A DNA stretch of 64,000 nt from Triplophysa rosa (GCF_024868665.1 NC_079891.1:31657592-31721591); one strand, 5' to 3'; shown: positions 1 through 25,132, numbered from the stretch's first letter. The notes: generated by a model not told the origin, from the sequence alone. Numbers and translations are program-made.

Positions 1-101
<101 letters not shown>

Positions 102-154
102 TCAGCTGTTGGACAATTTATTCTTTCAGAAGTTTCATTTTTGCCACACACACT

Positions 155-518
155 TAGGGCTGTCACGATTATGAAATTTGGCTGACGATTAATTGTCTAA
201 TAAATCATTGCGATTATGACGATTAATTGTCAGTTTTAGAGCTTTGACTTATAATTCTCATACATTTTTTATTCAGCTTTGAAACGACCGTATTGTTCTG
301 AATATAAAGACTATGTTCTTTTTCTTGGAAATACATAGGAAAAAAATTGGGTCATCATACTTAAAGTTTAGGCTTTTACCTGTCAATAATACAACCGCCA
401 TATGCAATATGCAGATGCACTACAGCTCCCCCTAGTGTCTTCTATAGAGATGTGCAATAATTGTGATGATCTGAAACCATCGCGATGAGGCGATTATTTA
501 ATAATCGTGACAGCCCTA
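155..518. mobile_element. hAT-like MITE, 364 bp
   Basis: The ends form a perfect 18-bp inverted repeat, TAGGGCTGTCACGATTAT on the left and its reverse complement on the right. The flanking octamers (CACACACT and CACACATG) match imperfectly, which would fit a decayed 8-bp target duplication of the hAT superfamily. The interior has no transposase, so this is a non-autonomous element. The TAGGGCTGT terminus is shared with the elements at 1438-2388 and, nearly, 44402-45356. Confidence 0.75.
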
Positions 519-704
519 CACACATGCTAGTATAAATGCCGCCTAAGATGCTATGTCAAGTAAGAAAAACTAAAAAAACACTTCAGACGCATGCATTCAT
601 CTAGCTGGTTTTGAGCTCTATTGTTCATCTATGTATACACTGCCATGCTCAGAACACTCTTAGACATTAGAAACACGTCTCATCGGGTTCATGTGATCCC
701 GAAA

Positions 705-775
705 CTACATTTACATTTACGCATTTGGCAGACGCTTTTATCCAAAGCGACTTACATTGCATTATATTGTACATT
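705..775 (-). repeat. SINE 3'-tail fragment
   Basis: The stretch around GCATTTGGCAGACGCTTTTA and CCAAAGCGACTTACA is, on the minus strand, the 3' tail of a tRNA-derived SINE that I recognise as very abundant in teleosts. A more complete copy with the tRNA-like head lies at 30869-31023. Only the tail is present here. Confidence 0.7.
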
Positions 776-1437
776 CGTTTCTGAGTATGTGCACAGAGCT
801 ACAGGAAAGCTCATCTAACATATGTGGAAAAACCTCATATGCATACACTCTTTGTTCTTTGAGCATTAACCTGCTATTTAAGTCTGCGGCGAGTCTGAAA
901 TGCTCTGAAGACATAGTGTAATGCCCATAGCCTCTCTTGTTTTTTTCTAATATTGCAGTTCACATTTCTCTGTTTTGCTGTTCATGATCAGCTGCTGTGT
1001 ACTGTACTGCGTACATTTGTACTGTATTTTTTCAGTCGAGCACTTTTTAAGAAAAATCTGTTCCACACACATCTATCTCCTCGCTGTTATGTGTAACTGT
1101 TTGTTAGCGTGCTGTGTGTGTATGATGCATTCTGCGTCGTGGGTGGGTCTCTCTTGGACACGCTGAAAGATTAATGGTGCTCTGAAGCAAATGTCAGATG
1201 GTGTGGCTTAGAATAAGCATCAACACATGCCTTTGTGCCCACACCCTTCACAACAAACCCACCTCTGGTCCCACACATCCACTGTGATCGTGTCCACTGC
1301 ACCCTTTTTATAAACGAAAACTCTGAGCCACTGGCACTTTACGTTTAAAATTAAGACTTTAGACCAGCACGAAGTTAGAAGTTGCAAATATGGCTAGGAG
1401 AAATGTTTTGAGATTAAATATTAAAATTGGTGTGCAG

Positions 1438-2388
1438 TAGGGCTGTGACGGTGGCCGTGACAACCGCACCACCGCGGTGGTAAAGTGCCATGACGGTGGT
1501 GAGCTGCCACCGGCGGTAGTGCACGTCACTGTGACAAATATAAGTGTAATAAAAATGATAGTTGCGATCAGGATTGCTATTTGTACCCTTTCAGTTTCAG
1601 TTTCATTTAAAATATTTTACATTAACACAGAAATTATTGGCATACGTTTCCATTGGCGCATTCGAGCGCGGGCCTGCCCGGCAAAACCCAGGTTATTCTG
1701 CAGGTTCTGCAATGGATCTTGTTGTAAAATGAACAGTTGCATAAAATCAAAACCGGCTATGACCCGCTTGCTTAGTGTCGGAGCGCATTATTTTTATTGC
1801 CGCGGTTGCGGAGAGACATCAATTCGTTTGCGCTCTTCTGAACGCGCATTTATTGCAGCTGTAAACATTTTAATCTGGACAATGTCAACATGTTAGTTTT
1901 CCACTAACGAGTAGGAAAAAGTAACGTTTTTATGGCAATCTGAATAGGAAAGCCAAGGTAGGTTTAAACAGTTTGTTTCAAATGGAATTGTCAAGGACTG
2001 TAAGGGTTAATACGCGACTGACTGAAGTTGTCACTGCAACAAGAGCTTTTTTGTTTGATATTTAACTTTCTTATATCAATTAAGTTTTCATTATTTACTG
2101 ATGTTTATTTAAATGTTTTATGTGCTGTAGTGTGCCATTTCACTGACGGATTTGCACATTAAACATGGACGGATGTTTCATCCTCATTTATTTCAGATAT
2201 CATATTTCATTTTCAAGTATTTAACTATTTAACAATTTCAAGTATTTAAATGCGTGGTTGCTACACGCAAATATAATCATATAAATATTATTTATATAAA
2301 TAATATATATTTCCCAACCACCGCACCACCGCAGTTGATTTGTCCATTACCATCGCAGTGGTAAAAAACTGCCACCGTCACAGCCCTA
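1438..2388. mobile_element. hAT-superfamily non-autonomous element, 951 bp
   Basis: A perfect 18-bp terminal inverted repeat, TAGGGCTGTGACGGTGGC, bounds the element. It is flanked on both sides by the identical 8-bp duplication GTGTGCAG (1430-1437 and 2389-2396). An 8-bp duplication is the hAT hallmark. Subterminal sequence is rich in repeats of the CCACCGC type. The one open frame inside (1477-1896) does not resemble a hAT transposase, so mobilisation would need a transposase supplied from elsewhere. The perfect termini and duplication suggest fairly recent insertion into the kat6a intron. Confidence 0.9.
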
Positions 2389-2656
2389 GTGTGCAGATGA
2401 CACTTATTATTATTTTTACATTTGTATAAAGTGTACACAAAGTGTTTTTGTCCTTGGGAGGTAAGTCTGATTGGAGGAGAGGTGAATGTAGCCGGCTGTA
2501 GTACGATTTATAAAGGCAGATTAATTGGTCCAGATTGTCTAAAGCAAAGCTCATTTACACATCAGCTCCGTGTTATTTCAGCTTATCAATGGATCCACTC
2601 AGCTTTTAAGCGAATGTCTAATTTGCTTTCTTTCTGTTTTTCTTAATCTTTCTCAG

Positions 2657-15313
<12,657 letters not shown>

Positions 15314-17458
15314 GCACTAGAGAACAAGCAGAGGGAGAGAAAGCCGAGAGATGTTTCCACTGAACTCTCTGTACTTTATTCATTTGAATCCACCCTCCAA
15401 AGTCAGGGCGAAAGGCTAAACGACAAGCGAGCTGGGTGGAGGAAGAGAACATAGAGACTGCGACAATTTCTTTTCCTTTCTAAATATGTTGTCGTCAAGC
15501 TCTGTTCCTTTATGTTCGTTTCCAGATTGCCTGAGCTCACAGAGCCGGGGAGATGATCTGGGCTGATCACGGGAGATGATCTAATGGACCTTTTGCGGCA
15601 AGTGTCATGCTCCCAAAGATCGCTCCATCTGACGTGGTTGTACCAACAGATGTTGGTCCTCCAAAGTGTCCACCACTCCATCCAGGATGAAGCATCAAAG
15701 CAGCTATAGGGGAAGCGTGGATGTAATCTTTCAAACTGAGAAACAAATATGTTTAAATTGTAATTGAATATACATTCAATCATGCACACAATCGTTCAAT
15801 TGACATAGGAAGCCTTACCTAAAAAGAGACAAAATAATTGTAGATGGACTTTATTTTTTGTTTCTTTTTTTATTATATTATTATTATTTTTAATATGTTT
15901 TGTTTTTTTCAATGACTGTTGAAATGCGTGTTTCGGTCTGACCTTGTCATGCTTCGCGTGTGTGGCTGTTCCGGACAAAGTGATTTACACTCGCTTGCTC
16001 ATACACTCGCTCAAGTACATTCACTCACTCACTCACACACACACACAGAGCTCTGTAGCCACTCGAGAGCTTATGCGGAGACACTTGAAATAGGGTTTTA
16101 GTTGGGACACACAAGGTCTCTGTGATATCTGTAAATCTGTGTCTTCCTAATATGGAACAGTGTGAACAGAACCCAAGATAATGTTAAAAGGTTTTGTTTG
16201 GAGTTACATATGTTTAATAATGACCAAGCATCATTTTTTATGGTGGGCTGGACCGAGCAGAGTTCCTAGTTGATGTAAATATTCTGGTACTACCTGGTTC
16301 ACATCACAGACCTGTAAAATCTCACACACGGTTTCTCCACAGATATCTCTAGAGGGCGCCACAGTCAAATAGAGGAAATAGACAGTGTGCCCATCCAGTG
16401 GGGTTAATGATGCCTCCTAAAAATAGGCCTTGCTGTGGCACCAGTAAGTAGCGCTCGTACTCCAGCTGATCATGCAGTAGTGATGTTAGCAACCAGAGAG
16501 AGAGAGAGAGAGTTGCACTAACAGGTGCATCCATGTCTGCAATGCACACATGGACAAAGAAACACTCATACCCCGGAAAAAGGTTAAAGTGCATGATGTC
16601 CTGAGATGGTTACTGTTTTAGGACAATAAGCAGAGAATTTCTTAATGTTCCAGTATTCATTGTCAATATGAGGAAACTTTCTCAATGACCTGACGTTTCA
16701 TACATTATTTGTGCGCTTTTGTGTTTCTGAATTTTATCAGACTGGGCAGCTTTCTTTTATGACACAAGCTGACTCTTTTTGACTTTAGAAGACTTATTGT
16801 AGAGAAAATGTTTTTTCTAAAATATAAAAAAAAGAAAAATTCTGATATGGATATTGGTACTGTCATTTTTTTCACTTCTGTTTCAGGAAAAAAACCAATG
16901 CATATTTTTTAGCTCAACTCTTGGGGTAATATTATTAAGAAATTCAAAACGAAAAAAAATTACAACTCACTTTTAGTGAATTTAAGATGCCTTTAACCTT
17001 TCCATTCCATCTCATCTCTAGAGTTTTATATCTTTGTGTAGTATATTAATGCTATTTTAAAACAAAAGGAAAAAACAGATATCTAAAGGTCACTTTTAGT
17101 GTTATTTTCTTTTGTTTTTCTTGGTTATAGTGCGTGTATAGGACAACTTCCTCACATCTACGAGGCATGTAAAAATGAGCTCAGTATATTTCTGTTTATA
17201 TTGCTTACCTTTTCGTATCCTTTGTAATTGTACATGGTGAGTTGTAAGCTAAGAGAGAACCTGGTAGCTGGAGAAAGAGAGAGCCAAGCTGGGGGCGCTC
17301 GGTGATGGTCGCAAGCGTCCACCTTCCACTCCTCTCTGTTTTGTCCCTGTATGTATTTCCATTTATTTGTTTCTTTCTTTTTTTCTTAGCAAGTACTTTC
17401 AAAGAACTGTGTACATTTTAACATGAAACAAAAATAAATTATGTTGAGCCATTTCACT
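15314..17458 (+). other. kat6a: kat6a 3' UTR
   Basis: After the stop codon about 2.1 kb of AT-rich sequence without introns leads to an AATAAA signal at 17433-17438, with cleavage expected some 15-25 bases later. The UTR is rich in T-runs and short A-runs. No gene on either strand is supported here. Confidence 0.7.
17433..17438 (+). promoter_or_regulatory. kat6a: kat6a polyadenylation signal
   Basis: A canonical AATAAA lies in ACAAAAATAAATTATG, followed by a T-rich, GT-containing downstream stretch. It is the first canonical signal I noticed downstream of the kat6a stop that is followed by repeat-type intergenic sequence. Confidence 0.65.
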
Positions 17459-17512
17459 TGTAATTGTGTTTTTTAAAACATTTTAGTCACAGATGTCCTC
17501 AAGATAAGTCTG

Positions 17513-17806
17513 TAACACTTTACAATAAGGTGCTATTAGTTAACGTTAGTAAATGCATTAGCTAACAATGAACGATTCAGTTTTTCAGCATTTATTAATC
17601 CTTGTCAATGTTAGTTCATGTCAATGCAGTTATTCATGTTGGTTCATGATGCATTAACTAATGTTAGCAGTGAAAATGTTTGATTTTAATAATGTATTAG
17701 TAAATGCTGAAATTAACATGAATTAATTTTAATAAATGCTGTAGAAGTATTTTTCATTGTTAGTTCTTGTTAGCTAGCATTAACTAGTAAATAGCACCTG
17801 TTATGG
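17513..17806. repeat. Interspersed MITE-like repeat (TAACACTTTACAATAAGGTG family)
   Basis: The element starts TAACACTTTACAATAAGGTG, carries many GTTAGTTCATG and CATTAACTA units, and ends AATAGCACCTGTTATGG, which is roughly the inverse of the start. I recognise it as a very abundant cyprinid repeat. Related sequence flanks the LINE and MITE near 47735-47810 and 48720. Confidence 0.7.
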
Positions 17807-18245
17807 CTATAATTGGATGTCTTTTAGGATGTAGCATTCACCTTCAAACTCTTGAATGGGCTTTTCTATATTACTAGAATTAAGTGTTTTTACTAAAATG
17901 CACTTTACTGGAAGCAGAAGTGTTTTCCCACATTTAAAGTGCATAGTCATTTTCTGTCAAATGTAATTTGTATATCTTTTGACTGTATGACTTTGTCAAA
18001 GGTTATACAAAAAGCAGTCTGTAAAAAGCCTAAAACATTTGAGCGATTACTTCATAGGATTAGTAAGATTTTATTTAGGTTAAAGTAATTTCTGTTTTTG
18101 TGTGCACAGTATACTGTATATTCTAATACATCAAATAAGATTGTATAAAAGTTCAAGTTAATATAGAGGTTTTTAGCAAAGCCATGGTTCATTTGTGGTT
18201 ACCAACAAACTAATTTGTTTTATTTGTACCATGGTTAATATTTTT

Positions 18246-18616
18246 AAAGCTATAGTTCCTCCCAAAAATATACAATTCTGTCACCATTTAATCACCTTCC
18301 AGTTGTTCCAAATCAGTATACATTTCTTTGTTCTGATGAACACAGAAATTTATTCGGAAGAATGCTTGCAACCAAACTGTTCTTGGACCCCATTGACTAC
18401 CATAGTAGGAAAAATTACTTTATATTTTTTTTGTTCTGTTGAGCACAAAAGAATATATCTTGAAGAATGTAGGACAGCAAACAGTTCTGGTGCACTTTTG
18501 ACTACCTTTGTCATTTTTCCTACTAGGTCCAAGAACTGCTTGGTTACAAGCATTCGTGTGTTCAACCAAACAAAGAAATGTATACAGATTGGGTGAATTA
18601 AAATTTTTGGGTGAAG
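18246..18616. repeat. Interspersed palindromic repeat (GTTCACCCAAAAAT family)
   Basis: The ends (TATAGTTCCTCCCAAAAAT and ATTTTTGGGTGAA) and the interior (ATTCTGTCACCATTTAATCAC, CATTGACTACCATAGTAGG) belong to a family that is extremely common in cyprinid genomes. Other copies or fragments here are at 3408-3440, 29733-30011 and about 33050-33505. No coding content. Confidence 0.75.
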
Positions 18617-18817
18617 TCATTGGGGTTTGGCACCATAAAAACACAGCTGATCGCTAGCTGCTTCGTTCTTCGAAATGAATTCTGGGCCGTTACTTTCCAC
18701 CAGTAACATTTTTAAGTTATATCCAAAGCAATACTGTTTGAAATGGCGAAAGAAATCTGGTCTGGATGAGGTTTATTTTGCCTCATTTTCCATTTTAAGA
18801 GGGCAACCCACTCAGAG

Positions 18818-19078
18818 CCAATAAAAACGGCTTTACGTTGACGTTTCCTGGACGTCGTCCAATGAACCTGGAGCATATTTGTCTCCTCCGTTTCCGCACT
18901 GTGTGCCAATCGTTTTTTGAGTAGGCGGGTACGCTTACCCTGCGCGGCTCGCTATTGGACGTCGCGAATGACAATCATGTATTTTCTCGTCGCAAAATAA
19001 CGGGGGAGGAAGCGACATTTCTAGTGCTGCTTTATTAAAAGTCACGGAAAGTGGCCGACGAAATAAAAGCCAGTAATC
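18818..19078 (+). promoter_or_regulatory. ap3m2: ap3m2 promoter and non-coding first exon
   Basis: Four CCAAT boxes lie within 140 bases: CCAAT at 18818, 18859 and 18906, and inverted ATTGG at 18954. The region is CpG-richer than its surroundings and has no TATA box, as in many housekeeping promoters. A non-coding exon 1 plausibly ends at 19078 in front of a GTGAGTATT donor, and splices to the acceptor TTGCCAG at 19497. The transcription start is inferred to be near 19000-19050. Confidence 0.65.
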
Positions 19079-19497
19079 GTGAGTATTAAATAAGCCTTAT
19101 ATTTGAAACATTCGCGTTTGTACACAATTAAATAAATCGCCATTGTGGATTGAATGAACCTTTTAAATCCTCACCGGGCTTGTCATAAGACAGTCCTGTG
19201 ATGCGCGAGGGGAGGAGAAAATATGGATGCAAAGATACAGGGATGCGGATGTAACAGGCTTGCTGGCTGTGTTTAAACCTATTCTTCTAGCAGGTAACCA
19301 GATAGGTTTGCGGAATATTAAATGAGCTCAACGGCCTATCAGTTTACAGTGATGGTGTTTGCAGGCTTCTGTACAATCATTCCCTGAACGCCAGAGCAGG
19401 TTTCAGATCTGATCGTGTATGTATGGGACAAAACGTCATCATTGTTATTGCCTATTACAGAATTATAATCTGTGTTTTATACTTTTTATGTTGCCAG

Positions 19498-22400
19498 CTG
19501 CTTCAGTCCGCAAGCCGTCACGATGATCCACAGTCTGTTTCTGGTTAACGCATCGGGTGATATCTTCTTGGAGAAGCACTGGAAGTCTGTGGTCAGTCGG
19601 TCCGTGTGCGATTACTTTTTCGAGGCCCTGGAACGCGCCACGGAACCGGAGAACGTCCCTCCGGTGATCCCGACCCCGCATCATTACCTCATAAACGTCC
19701 TCCGACATCGCATCTACTTCGTGGCTGTCATACAGAGCGAGGTTCCGCCACTTTTTGTCATCGAGTTTCTTCATCGTGTGGTCGACACATTTCAGGTTTG
19801 AGGCTTCGGTCATTTGATCAGTTCTACCAATGTCACGGTACCCTGATATGTCCCATATTACCCAAGGAGTACCAAAATGTACGTCAGTGTACCATAAACG
19901 GGCATCGTGTTTACCCCTCACCCTATTTGTATCTTAATAACCAACAATTTATTGTTCTCACCCTGTTGAAAAAAACAGCATATGCTGGTTTGGTATGTTT
20001 TGATGCTGGTTTAAGCTGGTCCTTAGCTGGTTTAAGATGGTCAAACCAGCATCAAAACATACCTAACCCAGCATATGATGGTTTTTTCAACAGGATTAAA
20101 CATAGTGTAACCATGATATTTGTAATACAGAGATTGCACTTTGGCAATACCAAAAGTAACAAATCCACCATCCACTTCAGTTTGATATAATAAAACCATA
20201 GTCATTTTTAAAGGGGTACGCTGTTCCAAGGTATGTAAGGAATCAAACGGTATCACCGTGGTCCCATATTACAAACGTGGATTTTACCATATATGAGCTG
20301 GTTTCTCATGTTGGTCAAGCTGATCTTTGGTACAAAACCACCTAATTGATTTAATGGTTATAATGGGAGTTTTAATGGAAACTATGTCGTGTATGGGTCT
20401 CTTCTGGAAATGTTTTGTGTTCTGTTTTTGGCATATTCTCTGGTGGATGTGAACCAGTAGAACACCATTAAATCCTTCTGGAAAAAAGCCCAAACACACT
20501 ACATGAAGTAATCGCGTAATGGTTTTAGTATTTATTGGTTCAAATTTGTATTTTTTTAGCAATGATTTAACTGGTGGCCAGTTACAAACCTGTGTTAGAT
20601 CCACCAAACAGACAGGTCGAAGCTGGGATCGTGTAACTTTTTAGAAAATGACATAATTGCAAACTAGCTAATATATCCTTTTTTTAATGTAGCACAGTAA
20701 CAAAGCCGGTGTACATGAATTATTAATGTTTAATTGACAACATTATGTGATGCATAACGGGTCATTTATAATCAATCGGTGTCCTATCCAAAAGATCAAA
20801 ACGTTCTATATTTTTGATATTTTAGGACTACTTTGGGGTATGCACGGAGGCCGCTATCAAAGACAATGTTGTCGTGGTCTATGAGTTGCTGGAGGAGATG
20901 TTGGACAATGGCTTCCCTCTGGCCACTGAATCGAACATTCTGAAAGAACTTATCAAGCCTCCAACCATCCTGCGCACAGTGGTCAACACCATCACAGGTA
21001 TTTATGTGTGGTGTATGGAATTCCTGTTAGCTTTCAGGTCTGTAATATTCTGTATTATTTCTCATCTTCCATGTTTTCTGTGCACAGGAAGTACTAATGT
21101 TGGGGAGCAGCTTCCTACAGGACAGCTGTCGGTGGTTCCATGGCGGCGCACAGGTGTCAAATACACCAACAATGAAGCTTACTTTGACGTGATTGAAGAG
21201 ATCGATGCTATCATAGACAAATCAGGTATCTTATCCTGAAGTAGCATCTCAATGTTTAGTGGATATAACCTTAAGATACAGATCGATATAGATGACCAAG
21301 CAATGTTTTTATCGAACCTTTAATTGTTTTTAAGGCTCCACTATCACAGCCGAGATCCAGGGTGTAGTAGATGCCTGTGTGAAACTTACGGGAATGCCTG
21401 ATCTCACCTTGTCCTTTATGGTAAATCTGTACTTTTATTGTTCAAAGTACGCCAGGTAATTTCCGGTTCCTTTGGACCACCTTTCGGTAGAATACATTTT
21501 GAAATTGTTTTACACTAAATATTAAAAAAGTGACACCGATGGCCACTTAAAATCATTGCTGTCTGTTTGAGCATCCGATCAGCCCAGCCAATGTCACAAA
21601 GTTTAGGGCAAACTTTCGGTTTGCATAAGTGGTGCATTTTTTCCACTTTCTCACATGATTCTATTTCAATCCTTTACACTCTCCCTCTCTCTCCTACAGA
21701 ATCCTCGACTGCTCGATGATGTGAGTTTTCACCCCTGCGTGCGGTTTAAACGTTGGGAGGCTGAGAGAATCCTCTCCTTCATACCCCCAGATGGAAATTT
21801 TCGTCTTCTCTCCTACCACGTGAGCTCTCAGAAGTGAGAACCGTTGCACTTGTGTCAAAGCCTTGCGTCAAACGTCATGTGAAGATAATGAAAATGTTTC
21901 CTATTAGATATCATCAATATATGCACAGTAGGAATTCATTTGAAATATTTCTCGCGGTTAAAGTTATTCTGTTTTTACTAATGTTTATAGCATGCTGTAC
22001 AGTTCTTTATTCCGTTGCTTATCTGTCTGTAGTGTGCTATACAGTATATTAGAGGTCAACCAATATACTGGTATGTGTAATCTGCAAAATCGATGCTGAT
22101 AGCTTCTGTGTTTCTTTGTGCTGTTTTCTGCAGCCTGGTGGCCATCCCAGTGTATGTAAAACATAACATCAGCTTTAGAGAAGGCAGTTCTCAGGGCCGT
22201 TTCGAGCTCACTCTTGGCCCGAAGCAGACGATGGGTAAAGCCGTTGAGTCTGTGCTGGTGAGCAGTCAGCTGCCCCGTGGTGTCCTCAATGCCAACCTCA
22301 ATCCCTCACAGGGCACGTACACTTTTGACCCCGTCACCAAGGTACATTTAACCTTCCGTTTCTTGTTTTCTCATATGGTTGTTTTTGTTTACAGTGCACA

Positions 22401-23622
22401 AGAGCACACTTTACACTTTGTTTACAGAGCACACTTTACAATGTCGCTTTAATGTCTCACGTAAGAAAGACTTTTTTTAAGGTTTTCCTCTTTTTGTATA
22501 ATGTTCCCGATTAAGTGTTGTTACGGTGTAGAAGCAGTGGATGTGTTGTATACAAAATCGTGTTAATAGCCGGTTTTAATGTTTTCATCTACATGCATTA
22601 TTGGTTTTGGTTTATATTTTAAAGCTTTGTTTGACTCTTTTATTCAACAGCATCAACCAAATTCTGATTATGATTTTATGTTAACTTTTTTTGGCGCAGG
22701 AGCTGTGTATGTGTGTATAACCGTGATGAATTGTTAATGTCTACAGCTTTTGTCGTGGGATGTGGGTAAGATAAACCCTCAGAAACTGCCCAGTTTAAAG
22801 GGTTCAATGAGCCTCCAGACTGGAGCATCCAAACCGGACGAAAACCCATCAATCAACATCCAATTCAAGATTCAGCAGTTGGCCATCTCAGGTACCTTAG
22901 ATCTGCGATGGTTTGCCCTGTATGTTCAAAAAAGAAAAATCTCATGTGGAGCAGCAGTATCCAAAGCATTTAATACAACAAACCTGATTCGGCACTCATG
23001 TTTGTAAGTTTAATTACTACGAAAGAACAAAGGCAACATCTATGGTATTACTTTATCTGAAAAAAAGGTTAACAGTGATCAGTGTATGTTAATTTTATTA
23101 GACACAAAAGTGCCACAGGGTATAAAAATTTAATGCATTCAAATAATTAGTCTGTTAAAATATTGAATGAACATGAGGTACCTTGGAGCCTTTGTTTTGG
23201 GAAAATAATTGAGAATCAAATTAATGTGAACATGTAAATGACCCTCAGTTGGTAATTTGTGGGAGACTAAAGAAATGTAGATGGGTGGCATTCAGTAATG
23301 CGCTATTGAGAACACATTTCTTTCACTAACATGAGTTGACCACACGGGGGAGCTGTTTTCTATGTCATATAGATGGTTCAACAGCTGCACCTTCACATAA
23401 CAGTGAATGACAAATTATGATTCATCAACGATTCAGTGGTTTCTCATAGACACCATAATGCTAAATACAGTATAATTAAGTAAATAATGACCCATTTGTG
23501 TTCTGCTTTCTCACCGAACAGGTCTGAAGGTAAACAGGTTGGACATGTATGGTGAGAAGTACAAACCTTTCAAAGGCATCAAATACATGACCAAAGCCGG
23601 CAAATTCCAGGTCCGAACCTAA
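19498..23622 (+). CDS. ap3m2: AP-3 complex subunit mu-2 (mu-3B), complete
   Basis: Coding exons: 19523-19795, 20826-20997, 21088-21225, 21335-21420, 21700-21833, 22134-22341, 22747-22891, 23522-23622. The exon holding the ATG begins at 19498 with 25 untranslated bases. All borders are GT-AG and the sum is 419 codons, i.e. 418 residues, equal to human AP3M2. The longin-like N-terminus (MIHSLFLVNASGDIFLEKHW) and the mu-homology domain (MNPRLLDDVSFHPCVRFKRW, YGEKYKPFKGIKYMTKAGKF) are intact. The protein is the medium subunit of AP-3, which recognises YxxPhi cargo and sorts to lysosomes, lysosome-related organelles and synaptic vesicles. SVVPWRRTGVKYTNN, LLSWDVGKINPQK and KGIKYMTKAG match the M2 rather than the M1 paralogue. 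Confidence 0.97.
19796..20825 (+). other. ap3m2: ap3m2 intron 2
   Basis: A 1.03-kb intron carrying the palindromic MITE at 19962-20094. The open frame that runs from the exon into this intron (to 20190) is read-through. Confidence 0.75.
19962..20094. mobile_element. Palindromic mini-transposon, 133 bp
   Basis: The left arm CCTGTTGAAAAAAACAGCAT, then GCTGGTTTGGTATGTTTTGA, is mirrored by the right arm TCAAAACATACCTAACCCAG and TTTTTTCAACAGG. The whole element would fold into one long hairpin with a short GCTGGT-rich loop. I recognise this hairpin type as common in cyprinid genomes. Confidence 0.8.
22892..23521 (+). other. ap3m2: ap3m2 last intron
   Basis: A 630-bp intron from GTACCT to CACCGAACAG. 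I see no element or gene in it. Confidence 0.7.
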
Positions 23623-24533
23623 ACCACCTCTGTCTGCTTCCGTTCCATATTAAGTTGGGTTACAGCAAACAAAGGAGAGGGAACAAGTTTAAGTAGATAC
23701 ATGGAAAACATTTCGGGATTATTTCAGGCAAATTATTGGTTCATTGAAGACTTTGCCTGCCGTTGTTGGAAAGAATATGACTGTACAAACATCAGTGTTG
23801 TAATGAACATTATCACATTCATCCATTTGCAGCTTCTTTTTTAATTGCAGTTGCTCAAGATGGACAACATCTTTCTTCTTTTTCATGCTTTATTTCTTAT
23901 TGTTTTACTCCTCCGTCCTTCATTTCAACACTGTATTTCCATCTACGTTTTTCACGGTCTGATTTCTTAATGAGATTCGCTGTTCTGCTGTGTATTGATC
24001 TCTGCTCTCCTCCACTGCAAAATGATGCTATGGGTGACTAATTTCTGCATTGCAGAAGAATACTCTCATAATCCTATTACAGACTGATTCTTGCTTCCAT
24101 TCACAGTGATCCTGTGCAGTGTAACTCCATTAAAAACAACTTTTTTTTAAGATTGAACGTTTTATTTATTTGGTCTGGTTCTTTTTGGAACCAGAATTGG
24201 ACGTTTCAGTTTCGATTCACCAGGTAACAACTCAAGTCTTTTATTGGCATTTATTATTTAAAATCTAACTGACCCCAGGAGTCTTATGACACTATAAATG
24301 ATGCTTGAATGCAACATTATTATTACTTGTAAACTAACAGCTTCAATGACACACTCTGTCCTATCATTCAAAGTGCAAAACTACTTTAAGGATATAATGA
24401 TTTATAGTTTATTTAAGGATGATGTGACTGCTAGCTTCTGTTCATGTTGTGTTGTGTTTTTTTCGGTACTGTTTTACAGATAAACTGTTTACAGTGCTAT
24501 GAACTGATGAATAAACAAATAGCTTCAAGTTTG
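23623..24533 (+). other. ap3m2: ap3m2 3' UTR and poly(A) signal
   Basis: Non-coding, T-rich sequence follows the TAA stop. AATAAA at 24510-24515 is the best-placed canonical signal, giving a 3' UTR of about 0.9 kb. No intron signals are compelling. Confidence 0.6.
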
Positions 24534-24717
24534 GCGTCCTGAGTCAGAATTATGTGTAAGAATTATTTATGGTAAATTATTGAAAAAAAATATGATTAAC
24601 AATCTAAATCTAGACATTAACTTGTCAATATATGGGTGGGTAGGCATCGTAATGTAACATAAGCATGGGTTTAAAGATGTTATTGAATAGTAGTACTGAA
24701 TTGTAGTCGCTGCACGA

Positions 24718-24860
24718 TGACGTCAGTACAGTTTAACCCCTCCGTCCGCTGCACTTTGTGAACTCCACTCCGCAAATTACTTCACTCCGCAACTCCTTCC
24801 TCCTCATCGTCCTTTAAACTATAAAACTTCCACAGAGTACACAGACGAGACGTTGCGGGA
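24718..24860 (+). promoter_or_regulatory. tet3: Candidate tet3 long-isoform promoter (CRE plus TATA)
   Basis: A perfect CRE palindrome TGACGTCA lies at 24718-24725, and a TATAAAA box at 24820-24826, about 95 bases further on. The spacing predicts a start near 24850. Pyrimidine-rich repeats of the form CTCCGCAA/CTCCTTCC lie between. The position, downstream of the ap3m2 poly(A) signal and upstream of the CXXC exon, suggests it serves tet3. This is inference from motif content only. Confidence 0.5.
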
Positions 24861-25132
24861 AGTTATGGGGTCTTTCCCCTCATGAACTGTAACTTTTCGC
24901 ACAGATTTCGCCATGTCACGTTTCGGCTCTTTCATAATTGTTTCACGCTCGCAACAAATTATGTTTTCGTGTTTATTCTTAATGCCATGATTTTTTTAGA
25001 TCAAAAATCAACATCATGACATTTTGGTCGTTTTTTTGCGAAGTAAGCATGTACTTTTTCCCCACTTTCAAATAACTAAACATTGTTATACCGAATGGGA
25101 TTTGAAGAGAACGAGGACGTTTCCATCGCGTT
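24850..25132 (+). other. tet3: Candidate tet3 first exon
   Basis: From the predicted start to 25132 the sequence ends with GCGTT before a good donor, GTAAGTAT. A late ATG at 25095 opens MGFEENEDVSIA and reaches the donor in phase 2. If spliced to the CAG acceptor at 28441-28443, the frame would continue (TT plus T) directly into the Met of the CXXC exon. It could equally be untranslated, since the CXXC exon has its own plausible start. Confidence 0.45.

Noticed and set aside
1477..1896. Open frame of 139 codons
   Set aside because: It lies wholly within a hAT element and resembles no transposase or host protein.
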